This document shows, in pieces, positions 25,875 to 34,116 of a stretch of 64,000 nucleotides of DNA (positions within the stretch are counted from its first letter, which is position 1; the number at the start of each line of letters is the position of its first letter). A program made the translations under genes and the position numbers. This stretch comes from Kribbella kalugense (GTDB taxonomy: Bacteria; Actinomycetota; Actinomycetes; Propionibacteriales; Kribbellaceae). Under the pieces are notes generated by a model, which was not told the origin of the DNA, made no database searches, and saw only the letters and a list, made by a program, of their open reading frames with translations. The stretch lies in NCBI RefSeq assembly GCF_004365875.1, contig NZ_SODF01000002.1, forward strand, positions 682,001-746,000, in the 5' to 3' direction.

Positions 25875-26936
25875 CTACTTGCGCCCGCGCAGGGCCACCA
25901 GCTTGCCGCCGATCGAGAACAGGCCGTCGCGGAGCGTGGTGATCACCGGATTCTCGACCTGTGCGACCCGGCCGAGGCTCCGGGACCGCTTGACCAGCTT
26001 GGTCGTCGCGGGCCGCCGTTCAGCGTCGTACGCCGTCAGCGCGGCCGGGAGATCGCTGGTCGCACCGAGGTGGCGGGCCAGCGCGCCGGCGTCCTCGATC
26101 GCCGAGCACGCCCCGCGACCGAGGTTCGGCGTCATCGCGTGGGCCGCGTCGCCGACCAGGACGACCCGCCCCTGCGTGAACGGGACGAGCGGCAGCGTCA
26201 GGTCGTAGATGTCGTTCTGCAGGATCTTCTCGCTGCCGGCGATCAGCCTCGGGATCGGGTCGTGCCAACTCTCGAAGACGGTCGGCTCACTCGTCGTACC
26301 GGCGGCCTGGTTCGCCGTCCCGTACCAGTAGAACCGCCCGTCGATCAGCCGCGCGAACCCGAACAGTTGCCCCCGGCCCCAAGTCTCCCCACCGCCGTCG
26401 TCGAGCTCGACCTCCGCAATCCCCCGGTACGCCGTGAATCCGGAGTACCGCGGTCCGTCGTACTGCGGATACAACCCTCCCCGGACCGCACTCCGAATCC
26501 CGTCGGCGGCCACGAGCAACTCGGCCTGGAGCTCACCGTTGACCGTCACACCGTCCGCGTCTTGGGAGACCGTCCGCACCTCGTACCCGGTCCGCACGAT
26601 CACGGCCGGCCCGAATTCGGCCGTGATCAGCTCGTGCAGCTGGGTCCGGTGGATCATCACCGGTAACTCCAGGCCGAGGTCGGCTGCCCCGACCACCCAC
26701 CGGCCGTCCGGCTTCCGCATCCCGGCCGGCTTGGACGGTACGGACGCCTTCTCGACGCCCTTGACCCCGAGCTCCTCGAGCACGGCGACCGCCGACGGCC
26801 AGACCGAGATGCCGGCCCCCACCTCGCCCAGCTCCGGAGCACGCTCCAGCACTGTGACCTGCCAGCCGCACCGTTGCAGCGCGACAGCAGCGGTGACCCC
26901 TCCGATACCCGCTCCAACCACTATCGCCGTACTCAT
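25875..26936 (-). CDS. FAD-dependent aromatic-type monooxygenase
   Basis: 353 residues. Group A flavin monooxygenase fold: the dinucleotide-binding 'VVGAGIGGVTAAVALQ' (about 6-21) with the acidic residue at 'VLERAPELG', and the FAD ribityl motif 'VVLVGDAAHAMTPNLGRG' near residue 260. Members hydroxylate phenolic or other ring compounds using NAD(P)H and oxygen; the substrate is not clear, and the C-terminal thioredoxin-like domain of phenol hydroxylases is absent. It is divergent from a TetR regulator across a 20-base perfect palindrome, so it is probably the regulated target. Confidence 0.9.
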   Translation of the reverse strand: MSTAIVVGAGIGGVTAAVALQRCGWQVTVLERAPELGEVGAGISVWPSAVAVLEELGVKGVEKASVPSKPAGMRKPDGRWVVGAADLGLELPVMIHRTQLHELITAEFGPAVIVRTGYEVRTVSQDADGVTVNGELQAELLVAADGIRSAVRGGLYPQYDGPRYSGFTAYRGIAEVELDDGGGETWGRGQLFGFARLIDGRFYWYGTANQAAGTTSEPTVFESWHDPIPRLIAGSEKILQNDIYDLTLPLVPFTQGRVVLVGDAAHAMTPNLGRGACSAIEDAGALARHLGATSDLPAALTAYDAERRPATTKLVKRSRSLGRVAQVENPVITTLRDGLFSIGGKLVALRGRK

Positions 26937-26942
26937 GCCATC

Positions 26943-26962
26943 GACTCTACATCTGTAGAGTC
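26943..26962. promoter_or_regulatory. Perfect 20-base palindrome, TetR-type operator
   Basis: GACTCTACA-TC-TGTAGAGTC is a perfect 9+2+9 palindrome in the 53-base gap between the monooxygenase start (26936) and the TetR start (26990). This is the classical geometry for a TetR dimer site that controls both divergent genes. Both promoters must lie very close to it, so occupancy should block both. Confidence 0.75.
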
Positions 26963-26989
26963 TCAGTGGGAAGTGCGAGACTGACCGGC

Positions 26990-27568
26990 GTGACGAAGCA
27001 GGTGCCGCTGGGCGCGGATCGCCGGGACGCCATCGCCGACGCCGCGATCCACCTGGTCGCGACCCGCGGCCTGCGCGGGCTGACCCACCGCGCGGTCGAC
27101 ACCGAGGCGGGCCTGCCGCCGGGCTCCACGTCGTACTACCTACGCACCCGGAACGCGTTGCTCACCGCGTGCGTGAGCCGGATGCTCACCCGGGACGTGG
27201 GCGGGATGCCGCCGGCCGGTGGCGATCCGGTCGAACTGATGATCGGGATGACCGTCGGGCTCGCGCACGACCGGCCGGACGATCTGGTCGCGCGGTACGA
27301 GTTGTCGCTGGAGGCGAGCCGTCAGCCAGACCTACGGACCGCGATCGACGAAGGCGGACGGCAACTGCGGGCGATGCTCGCACAGTTGCTGGGCGGACTT
27401 GGCGTACCCGATCCGGAAGCGGCCGCGTGGCCGGTGGCGGCGATGCTGGACGGGCTGATGTACGACCGGGTCGCGGGGACGGGGGCAACGCTCTCACCAG
27501 AAGCGTTCGAGGCCGCCGTACGACGCTCTGTCACGGGACTGATCGCCGGCCTCAAAGGCGCTCCGTGA
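26990..27568 (+). CDS. TetR-family transcriptional regulator
   Basis: 192 residues from the GTG at 26990; a GTG at 26966 would add 8 residues but lies closer to the operator. The N-terminal helix-turn-helix reads 'IADAAIHLVATRGLRGLTHR', then 'EAGLPPGSTSYYLRTRNALL'. The rest is the helical ligand-binding domain. The divergent monooxygenase and the perfect palindrome between them argue that this protein represses itself and the monooxygenase, and responds to the enzyme's substrate. The 3' end overlaps a convergent membrane-protein gene by 17 bases. Confidence 0.92.
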   Translation: MTKQVPLGADRRDAIADAAIHLVATRGLRGLTHRAVDTEAGLPPGSTSYYLRTRNALLTACVSRMLTRDVGGMPPAGGDPVELMIGMTVGLAHDRPDDLVARYELSLEASRQPDLRTAIDEGGRQLRAMLAQLLGGLGVPDPEAAAWPVAAMLDGLMYDRVAGTGATLSPEAFEAAVRRSVTGLIAGLKGAP

Positions 27569-27974
27569 CCGTGACGAAGGTGAAGTAGCAGACGCCGATC
27601 AGCATGCCGACGTGACCGAGGACCGACAAGCCGGCGCCGGATCCCCAGGAGTCACCCTGCGTGTCCTCGGAATGCTTGCCGCCACTCGGCAACCAACGGG
27701 CCAGAAGCAACAATCCGATCACTGTCAGCAGCCACCACCCGGCCAGCATCACCAGCGCGATCTCGCGTCGACCGGCGATCAGGGCGATGACCCAGCCGAT
27801 CAACGTGATCACGCCGACAACGGTGTGCAACCGCAGCAGGGCAGCGGAGAACCCGTGCCGGCCGGCGCCGTGACCGGTGCCGTCGACAACAGTGTTGCCG
27901 AGCCGGACGCGCGTGATCAGCACGACGACCGCACCGAGCGCGGTCAGGAACCAGGTGACGTTCGACCATTCCAC
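27552..27974 (-). CDS. Small four-helix membrane protein of unknown function
   Basis: 140 residues from the GTG at 27974, which has a purine-rich site (AGGGATGGGG) just before it. Four hydrophobic segments ('FLTALGAVVVLITRV', 'RLHTVVGVITLIGWVIALIA', 'ALVMLAGWWLLTVIGLLLLA', 'LGHVGMLIGVCYFTFVTV') with a polar loop before the last one. No family recognised. It is separated from the glycosyltransferase operon upstream by a strong hairpin terminator. Confidence 0.72.
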   Translation of the reverse strand: MEWSNVTWFLTALGAVVVLITRVRLGNTVVDGTGHGAGRHGFSAALLRLHTVVGVITLIGWVIALIAGRREIALVMLAGWWLLTVIGLLLLARWLPSGGKHSEDTQGDSWGSGAGLSVLGHVGMLIGVCYFTFVTVTERL

Positions 27975-28055
27975 GACCCCATCCCTACCCCACCCCGTGG
28001 GCCCGTGAACCATTCCGCGTGTCGTCGTACTGCTTGACGATCGTCCAGAAATGGC

Positions 28056-28093
28056 GCCCGGCGGGCCGAGTGTCCGCTCGTGACCCGCCGGGC
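28056..28093 (-). terminator. Strong hairpin terminator after the glycosyltransferase operon
   Basis: GCCCGGCGGG (28056-28065) pairs perfectly with CCCGCCGGGC (28084-28093), and an inner CGAG/CTCG pair extends the stem. It lies 20 bases downstream of the last gene of the leftward operon. No T-run follows, as is usual in high-GC actinobacteria. Confidence 0.75.
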
Positions 28094-28112
28094 TGTCTAC
28101 TTCAGGTGAGGT

Positions 28113-28535
28113 TCAGCCGTTCTGCGTCTGCCCCTGCTGGTTGGGGATCGTCTGACCTTGCCCCTGGCCCTGACTTTGGCCCTGCCCTTGTCCCTGGCCC
28201 TGGTTGGGGACCGTGCCTTGCCCCTGCCCGTTTCCTTGCGGGAAGCCGCCGCGGAGCCCGCCGCCACCAGGTCCGCCGAACTGGTTCTGCTGGGTGCTGG
28301 ACCCGTCCCAGGAGTGTCCGACCGCCATCCCGCCAAGGAATGCGAGTACTGCGAGCAGCGAGCCTGCTCCGGCGAGCACCAGGGTGCTCGGTCGCCCACT
28401 CCCCTTGGCCTGCTCGGTCTGAGCCGGCGGCCCTGCCTGCTGCGCGGCCGGCTGCGAGCCGGCTTGCGCAGCCTGCGCGGCCTGCGCGGCCTGCGCGGCT
28501 TGCCACTGGGCTTCGGTGGACTGCGTCATCTTCAT
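28113..28535 (-). CDS. Low-complexity single-pass membrane protein (QA repeat inside, GQ repeat outside)
   Basis: 140 residues. N-terminal segment with repeated 'AAQ' units (about 10-30), a single membrane helix near 50-72 ('STLVLAGAGSLLAVLAFLGG'), then about 65 residues made mostly of Gly and Gln ('GQGQGQGQSQGQ'). No enzyme domain is possible. It overlaps the glycosyltransferase gene upstream by 4 bases, so the two are made together. The outside repeat could be an acceptor or a surface-exposed tether for the partner transferase; that is inference. Confidence 0.75.
   Translation of the reverse strand: MKMTQSTEAQWQAAQAAQAAQAAQAGSQPAAQQAGPPAQTEQAKGSGRPSTLVLAGAGSLLAVLAFLGGMAVGHSWDGSSTQQNQFGGPGGGGLRGGFPQGNGQGQGTVPNQGQGQGQGQSQGQGQGQTIPNQQGQTQNG
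28130..28240. repeat. Short tandem repeats encoding Gly-Gln
   Basis: Degenerate 6-base units of the form CCTTGC/CCCTGG repeat through this stretch and encode the Gly-Gln tail of the membrane protein at 28113-28535. Such units can change in number by slippage. Confidence 0.6.
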
Positions 28536-30613
28536 GCTCCTGTTCCGGTGGAGAGGTCGTAGATGGTGGTGCTGCCAACGGTCTGGGCCGTGAAGTTCTC
28601 CGACACCCAGGTGGAGATCTCGCTGGTGGTTCCGTCGCGACCGCCGCCGAAGCCGCCGCCACCGCCACCGCTCCCGACGAAGTAGTGAACCTTGCCCTGA
28701 GCAACCAGTTCTTTGAACTCGGCCAGCGACGGCGCCGGGTCGGTCCCGTTGAACCCGCCGAGCGCCATGATCGGTTCGCCGGACGCGATCTGCAGCGGCG
28801 CGGCTCCGTTGGCGGTCACCGCGGCTGCCGCCCAGGTGTAGCCCTTCGAGCCCTGCTGCAGCAGCGTCACGAGCTCACTGGAGACCCCACTGATCCCGCC
28901 GCCACCGAGGAACCCGCCCATACCGCCGCCACCCATACCGCCGGCCCCAGGCTGGCCCGTCGTACCAGTGCCAGTGCCAGTACCAGTTCCAGTACCCGCG
29001 CCCGTCCCCGGCTGCCCGGTAGTGCCAGTGCCTGTTCCAGTGCCCGTCTGACCAGGCGGAGTACCCGTCCGGCCGCCGAAGCCACCGCCACGTCCACCGC
29101 CCATGCCGCCCATCCCGCCAGGACCGGCGGTCGGGATCGCCCCGGCGTGCGCCGTGCTGATCGTGTCGATCGAGTACGCAGTAGGCCCGGCCAGCGCGCT
29201 GAAGACAAGCACCGCGGCAGCACCAACCCCGGCCCGCCGAGCCGCCGTCCGGTGCAGCTTGAGCTCAGGCAGCAGCATGATCAGTCCGGCCGCGGCCACA
29301 CCGGTGATCAGCACGACCCACCGCAGCCACGGCTGCCAGGACGGAGTGGAGTTCAGCAACGCGAAGCTCCAACCGGCCGTCAGCAGGGCACCGCCAGCAA
29401 GCGTTGCCCGCGGCAACCACTCGTTCCGGCGCCGCCACAGGATCGACATCGCGCCACCGATCACCGCACCGAACGCGGGCGCCAGCGCGATCATGTAGTA
29501 CGGGTGGATGATGCCCTGCATGTAGCTGAACACCAGCCCGGTGACGACCAGCCATCCACCCCACAGCAGGGCGAACGCGCGGGTCTTGTCCGTCCGCGGA
29601 GCCTTGCCTGCAGCAACCACCAGTACGGCCGTCGAGAGCAACGCGGCTGGCAGCAGCCAGGAGATCTGTGTTCCGAACTCACCACCGAACAGCCGCTGCA
29701 GACCCGTCGCACCACCCCAGCCGGGGTTGCCGACGCCGCCTCCGACCGACCCGGTCTCGTTGCCGCTCAACCGGCCGAGTCCGTTGTACCCGAGCGTCAG
29801 CTCGAGAATGCTGTTGTTCGACGACCCACCGACGTACGGTCGCGCGGACGCCGGCAGCAGCTCCACGATCGCAACCCACCAACCGGCGCTCACGATCATC
29901 GAGACCAGCGCCAGTCCGAGGTGCAGGAGACGCTTCCCGATCGCCGGCTTCCCGGCCACCAGGTACGCCAGCCCGAACGCCGGCAGGATCAGGAACGCCT
30001 GCAGCATCTTCGTCAGGAACCCGAACCCGACCAGCGCACCGGCCAGGATCATCCACCGGGCCGAGTGCTTCACCGAGTCGATCGCCCGGGTCACGGCCCA
30101 CGCACCGGCGCACAGCAGCAGGATCAGCAGCGCGTCCGGGTTGTTGAACCGGAACATCAGCACCGCGACCGGCGTCAGCGCGAGGATCGCACCGGCCAGC
30201 AGACCGGCGTTCGCCGAGAACCACCGCCGTACCGACACGTACACGAAGCCGACGCTGGCCACGCCCATCAGGGCCTGGGGCACCAGCATGCTCCAGGTGT
30301 TGAACCCGAAGATCCTTGCCGACAGCCCCATGATCCACAGCGAGCCCGGGGTCTTGTCGACGGTGATGAAGCTCGAGGAGTCGAACGACCCGAAGAACCA
30401 GGCCTTCCAGCTCGTCGACCCGGCCTGGACCGCGGCCGCGTAGTACTCGTTGGCGTAGGCGTTCTTGGACAAGCCCCACAGGTACGCGATCGCGGTCAGC
30501 ACCAGCAGACCGCCGTACAGGACCTTGTCCCGGCCGAAGGTGTACTGCGTGCTGATCGAACGCGGCCCGGCCCGGCGTGGGGTCGCCTCGACGGGATCCG
30601 TAACTGTCGTCAT
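28532..30613 (-). CDS. GT39/ArnT-like membrane glycosyltransferase with Gly/Thr-rich insert
   Basis: 693 residues. About eleven or more membrane helices in the first 480 residues, with the family's first-loop acidic motif ('ANEYYAAAV') and 'DKTPGSLWIMGLSARIFG'. These enzymes move a sugar from a polyprenyl-phosphate carrier to an acceptor outside the membrane. Residues about 500-590 are almost pure Gly/Thr/Gln repeats, followed by a compact C-terminal extracytoplasmic domain with 'IMALGGFNGTDPAPSLAEF'. It lies between a polyprenol-phosphate-type glycosyltransferase/GtrA protein (1 base upstream) and the Gln/Gly membrane protein (4-base overlap), suggesting carrier loading, transfer and acceptor in one operon. 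Confidence 0.88.
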   Translation of the reverse strand: MTTVTDPVEATPRRAGPRSISTQYTFGRDKVLYGGLLVLTAIAYLWGLSKNAYANEYYAAAVQAGSTSWKAWFFGSFDSSSFITVDKTPGSLWIMGLSARIFGFNTWSMLVPQALMGVASVGFVYVSVRRWFSANAGLLAGAILALTPVAVLMFRFNNPDALLILLLCAGAWAVTRAIDSVKHSARWMILAGALVGFGFLTKMLQAFLILPAFGLAYLVAGKPAIGKRLLHLGLALVSMIVSAGWWVAIVELLPASARPYVGGSSNNSILELTLGYNGLGRLSGNETGSVGGGVGNPGWGGATGLQRLFGGEFGTQISWLLPAALLSTAVLVVAAGKAPRTDKTRAFALLWGGWLVVTGLVFSYMQGIIHPYYMIALAPAFGAVIGGAMSILWRRRNEWLPRATLAGGALLTAGWSFALLNSTPSWQPWLRWVVLITGVAAAGLIMLLPELKLHRTAARRAGVGAAAVLVFSALAGPTAYSIDTISTAHAGAIPTAGPGGMGGMGGGRGGGFGGRTGTPPGQTGTGTGTGTTGQPGTGAGTGTGTGTGTGTTGQPGAGGMGGGGMGGFLGGGGISGVSSELVTLLQQGSKGYTWAAAAVTANGAAPLQIASGEPIMALGGFNGTDPAPSLAEFKELVAQGKVHYFVGSGGGGGGFGGGRDGTTSEISTWVSENFTAQTVGSTTIYDLSTGTGA
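28962..29048. repeat. Tandem CCAGTG/CCAGTA-type repeats within the glycosyltransferase gene
   Basis: Two blocks of near-identical 6-base units (CCAGTG, CCAGTA, CCAGTT) separated by a GC-rich spacer encode alternating Gly-Thr dipeptides. The two blocks also repeat each other, ending with 'TTGQPG' in the protein. Confidence 0.7.
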
Positions 30614-30614
30614 T

Positions 30615-31847
30615 TCAATTGCTCCGGGTGTTCTCGAGAACGGTGGGGGGTTCGAAGGCCGGGATGGTGGGTGCGTCGTCGTCGAAGACCCAGGCCTGGA
30701 AGAGGCTGAACCGGACCACGGTCGCGGCCAGGTTGGCGACGGTCAGCACGGTGATCTCCACCGCTTGGTGTGGCGCGGCGACCGCGGTGTGCAGCAGCCA
30801 GAGCGAGGCCGCGGTCAGACTCCAGCCGATGCCGAAGGTGACCAGCCCGCGCAGCTGATGCCGCCACCGGCCCTCCACGCCACGCACGCCGAACGTGATC
30901 CGCCGGTTGAGCGTGGTGTTGCCGACCGCGGTGATCAGCAGGGCCAGCAGGTTCGCCACCTGGGCCGGCATGCCTTGGCGCAGGACCAGATACAGCAGCG
31001 CGTACGCCGCCGTGCTGAGCACACCGATCGCGCCGAACCGCAGTACCCGCGCAGCCATCGCGGTCCGCGGATCGAGGATGCGCGGACGCCCGTACACCTG
31101 CCGGATCGGCTCGAGGTCGATCCGCCCGCGACCGAGATCGCGGGTCAGCCGGACGATCCCACGCAGGTCCTCGCCGACCGTCTTGGCGATCGCGACCCGG
31201 GAGTCGAGGTCGTCGACCCAGTCCACGGGTACTTCGTGGATCCGCAGGCCGGCCTTCTCCGCCAGCACCAGCAGCTCGGTATCGAAGAACCAGCTGGTGT
31301 CCTGCACCAGCGGCAGCAGCTCCCGCGCCACGTCGGCGCGGATCGCCTTGAACCCGCACTGCGCGTCCGAGAAGTGCGCGCTCAACGTTGCCCGCAGCAA
31401 CAGATTGTACGAGCGCGAGATGAACTCCCGCTTCGGCCGCCGGACCACCCGGGAGCCCTTCGCCAACCGGGTGCCGATGGCAACATCACTGTGCCCGGCC
31501 AGCAGCGGCGCGACCAGCGGGAGCAGGGCGTTCAGATTGGTGGACAGGTCGACGTCCATGTACGCGAGCACCTCCGCGGTGCTCGCGGACCAGACCTGCT
31601 TCAGCGCACGGCCGCGGCCGGACTGCTCGAGCCGGACGATCCGGACCCCGGGCAGCTCGCTCGCGAGCAGCATGCCGATCTCATAGGTCGCGTCCGTACT
31701 TCCGTTGTCCGCGATGCAGACCTCGGCCGGAAACGGGAAGGCGGTGTCGAGGAACTCCCGCAGCCGTCTGATATTCGGTCCGAGGTCGTTTTCCTCGTTC
31801 TTGACGGGTACGACGATCTCGACCCGAGGATGACCTGGAATCTGCAT
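30615..31847 (-). CDS. Glycosyltransferase family 2 fused to a GtrA-like membrane domain
   Basis: 410 residues. Residues 1-240 are a GT2 domain of the polyprenyl-phosphate type ('VEIVVPVKNEENDLGPNI', 'DNGSTDAT', and the metal-binding 'AYMDVDLSTN'). Residues 275-400 are a four-helix GtrA-like domain ('LRFGAIGVLSTAAYALLYLV'). It probably loads a sugar onto polyprenyl phosphate and helps flip it. It ends 1 base before the GT39 gene, which would use that lipid-linked sugar outside. Confidence 0.9.
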   Translation of the reverse strand: MQIPGHPRVEIVVPVKNEENDLGPNIRRLREFLDTAFPFPAEVCIADNGSTDATYEIGMLLASELPGVRIVRLEQSGRGRALKQVWSASTAEVLAYMDVDLSTNLNALLPLVAPLLAGHSDVAIGTRLAKGSRVVRRPKREFISRSYNLLLRATLSAHFSDAQCGFKAIRADVARELLPLVQDTSWFFDTELLVLAEKAGLRIHEVPVDWVDDLDSRVAIAKTVGEDLRGIVRLTRDLGRGRIDLEPIRQVYGRPRILDPRTAMAARVLRFGAIGVLSTAAYALLYLVLRQGMPAQVANLLALLITAVGNTTLNRRITFGVRGVEGRWRHQLRGLVTFGIGWSLTAASLWLLHTAVAAPHQAVEITVLTVANLAATVVRFSLFQAWVFDDDAPTIPAFEPPTVLENTRSN

Positions 31848-31891
31848 GACACCGATGCTGTCCGGTGAACCTTAGGCAGTCCCTGTGCGTC

Positions 31892-31913
31892 GCTGGCAGT
31901 TAGCTGGCAGTTA
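31892..31913. repeat. Two tandem 11-base copies at a gene end
   Basis: GCTGGCAGTTA occurs twice in direct succession; the second copy contains the stop codon of the leftward gene at 31911. Each copy contains the same TAA on the minus strand, so this looks like a small slippage duplication. Confidence 0.6.
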
Positions 31914-32303
31914 GCGCGTGCGGCGCAACCAGAGCAGTCCGAGCACCGGCAGCACCACCGGGACGAACCCGTAGCCCTGCCCGAAGTGCGACCACACAGT
32001 CGCGTCCGGGAAGTCGTCCGGTACGGCGTAACTGAAGGCGCCGATCGCGAGTACGCCGACCAGCTCGATCGCGATCGCGGTCGTGGCCACCTTGCGCGAC
32101 ACGTTGGTTGCCTTGGCCAACGCGAAGGTCGCCGCGCAATAGATGACCGCGGCAACGGCCGACAACAAGTAGGCGATTGGCGCATCGCTGAACTTGGTCG
32201 CGATCTGCACACCGGCCCGGGCGGTCGCGGCCAGCGCGAACACGCCGTACACCGCGATCAGGATCCGCCCCGGCCCGTGCTTGGTGGCTGCCGGATCTGT
32301 CAT
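31911..32303 (-). CDS. Four-helix membrane protein of unknown function
   Basis: 130 residues with four hydrophobic segments ('RILIAVYGVFALAATARAGV', 'APIAYLLSAVAAVIYCAATF', 'VATTAIAIELVGVLAIGAF', 'FVPVVLPVLGLLWLRRT'). No enzyme motif. It follows a similar small membrane gene with 1 base between them; the two may form a heteromeric unit. It is in the leftward string that runs from purB to the glycosyltransferases. Confidence 0.82.
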   Translation of the reverse strand: MTDPAATKHGPGRILIAVYGVFALAATARAGVQIATKFSDAPIAYLLSAVAAVIYCAATFALAKATNVSRKVATTAIAIELVGVLAIGAFSYAVPDDFPDATVWSHFGQGYGFVPVVLPVLGLLWLRRTR

Positions 32304-32304
32304 C

Positions 32305-32661
32305 TCAGACCGCCCACAGGTCGTGCAGCCGGAGCTCGAGGATCGGGATCACCAGGCAGGCGACAGCCAGCACGCCCGCACCCCAGCGGCTGCTCTCCGC
32401 CAGCGCCCAGAACGCACCGATCGGCAAGATGATCAGGGACCCGATCAGATAGCCGATGAAGAACGGCCCGGACACGTCCCGGTCGGTGCCGGCGAACTGC
32501 ACGATGCCGACGACCAGCTGGGCGACGAGGGCGACCTCGATGACACCGAGCGCGCCCAGCACGGTCCAGTCGATCCGCTTGTTCCGCGCGGCCAGCACGA
32601 CGGCGTACACCATCGCAGCCAGCGACAACGCGACAAGGAACCAGGTGAGCGGTGCGAACAC
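32305..32661 (-). CDS. Four-helix membrane protein of unknown function
   Basis: 118 residues, almost entirely hydrophobic with four helices and short loops ('NKRID', 'TDRDVSG', 'SSRWG'). No recognised catalytic residues. It begins 3 bases after the purB stop and ends 1 base before the next small membrane gene, so it is co-transcribed with both. Confidence 0.82.
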   Translation of the reverse strand: MFAPLTWFLVALSLAAMVYAVVLAARNKRIDWTVLGALGVIEVALVAQLVVGIVQFAGTDRDVSGPFFIGYLIGSLIILPIGAFWALAESSRWGAGVLAVACLVIPILELRLHDLWAV

Positions 32662-32664
32662 GGG

Positions 32665-34101
32665 TTAGAGGATGTCACCCGGCGTGTAGGCGGCGGCCTC
32701 CGGGTAGCGCTTGGCGAGGTCGTCGATCTTCGCGACGACCGCGCCGACCTGGGCGACGGCCGCGCCGGTGAAGGAGAGAGGCTCGCCGACGATGCCGACG
32801 ATCTGCTCCTCGGTCAGGCCGAGCCGGCCGTCTTCGCCGAGGCGGTGGAACAGGTCGTTGCCGGCCAGACCCTTGCGCAGGTCGAGCGCGGTCGCGACCG
32901 CGTGCTCCTTGATGACCTCGTGCGCGGTCTCCCGGCCGACGCCGTTCTTCACCGCGGCCATCAGCACCTTGGTCGTGGTCAGGAACGGCAGGTACCGCTC
33001 GAGCTCTCGCGACACCACAGCCGGATACACCCCGAACTCGTCCAGCACGGTCAGGAACGTCTCGAACAGCCCGTCCAGCGCGAAGAACGCGTCCGGCAAG
33101 GCAACCCGCCGTACGACGGAACAGAAGACGTCGCCTTCGTTCCACTGGTTGCCGGCCAGCTCGCCCGCCATCGAGGCGTACCCGCGCAGGATGACCGCGA
33201 GCCCGTTGACCCGCTCGCAGGACCGGGTGTTCATCTTGTGCGGCATCGCCGAGGACCCGACCTGGCCCTCCTTGAACCCTTCGGTGACCAGCTCGTGCCC
33301 GGCCATCAGCCGGATCGTGGTCGCCAGACTGGACGGGCCGGCGGCCAGCTGCACCAGCGCGGAGACGACTTCGTAGTCAAGCGAGCGCGGGTAGACCTGG
33401 CCGACGCTCGTCAGCGTGTGGCTGAAGCCCAGGTGCTGGGCGATGTCTTCCTCAAGCTTCTCGAGCTTCGCCGGGTCACCGCCGAACAGGTCGAGCATGT
33501 CCTGCGACGTACCCACCGGGCCCTTGATGCCGCGCAGCGGGTACCGCTCGAGCAGCTCCTCGATCCGCGCGATCGCGACCAGCAGCTCGTCCGCCGCCGA
33601 CGCGAACCGCTTGCCCAGCGTGGTCGCCTGCGCGGCGACGTTGTGGGAGCGCCCGGTCATCACCAGCGCCGCGTGGTCGGCGGCCTTCTGGCCGAGCTGT
33701 ACGGCGGTCGCCACCGCACGGTCCCGGACCAGCTCGAGCCCGGCGCGGATCTGGAGTTGCTCGACGTTCTCGGTCAGGTCACGACTCGTCATCCCCTTGT
33801 GGATGTGTTCGTGCCCGGCGAGCGCGCTGAACTCCTCGATCCGCGCCTTCACGTCGTGCCGCGTGACCCGCTCCCGGGCCGCGATCGACGCCAGGTCGAC
33901 CTGGTCGATCACTCGCTCGTAGTCCTCGACGACCCCGTCCGGAACCGCGACGCCGAGCTCCTTCTGGGCCGCCAGCACGGCGACCCAGAGCTTCCGCTCG
34001 AGCACGATCTTGTGCTCCGGTGACCACAGCTCCGCCATCGACTGACTGGCGTAGCGCGCGGCGAGAACGTTGGGGATCCGGGGCTTGGTCACGAGCCCCA
34101 T
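32665..34101 (-). CDS. purB: Adenylosuccinate lyase
   Basis: 478 residues. It catalyses two purine steps, releasing fumarate from SAICAR and from adenylosuccinate. The superfamily signature 'SSAMPHKMNTRSCE' (S-S-x-M-P-x-K-x-N) is present, with the catalytic-His region 'HKGMTSRDLTENVEQLQ' near 100. It sits 15 bases downstream of the SigE-type sigma/membrane-partner pair and directly upstream of two small membrane genes. Confidence 0.96.
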   Translation of the reverse strand: MGLVTKPRIPNVLAARYASQSMAELWSPEHKIVLERKLWVAVLAAQKELGVAVPDGVVEDYERVIDQVDLASIAARERVTRHDVKARIEEFSALAGHEHIHKGMTSRDLTENVEQLQIRAGLELVRDRAVATAVQLGQKAADHAALVMTGRSHNVAAQATTLGKRFASAADELLVAIARIEELLERYPLRGIKGPVGTSQDMLDLFGGDPAKLEKLEEDIAQHLGFSHTLTSVGQVYPRSLDYEVVSALVQLAAGPSSLATTIRLMAGHELVTEGFKEGQVGSSAMPHKMNTRSCERVNGLAVILRGYASMAGELAGNQWNEGDVFCSVVRRVALPDAFFALDGLFETFLTVLDEFGVYPAVVSRELERYLPFLTTTKVLMAAVKNGVGRETAHEVIKEHAVATALDLRKGLAGNDLFHRLGEDGRLGLTEEQIVGIVGEPLSFTGAAVAQVGAVVAKIDDLAKRYPEAAAYTPGDIL

Positions 34102-34116
34102 TCTCCCAGACGGCTA

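Noticed and set aside
28130-28240. Repeat block that at first looked like an array of direct repeats with spacers
   Set aside because: Units are about 6 bases, in frame and encode Gly-Gln; there are no regular 28-37 base repeats or unique spacers, so it is not CRISPR.
28019-30709. Long rightward open frame across the glycosyltransferase genes (896 codons)
   Set aside because: Antisense to a clear GT39 membrane protein; strongly Arg/Pro/Gln-rich and lacking any motif.
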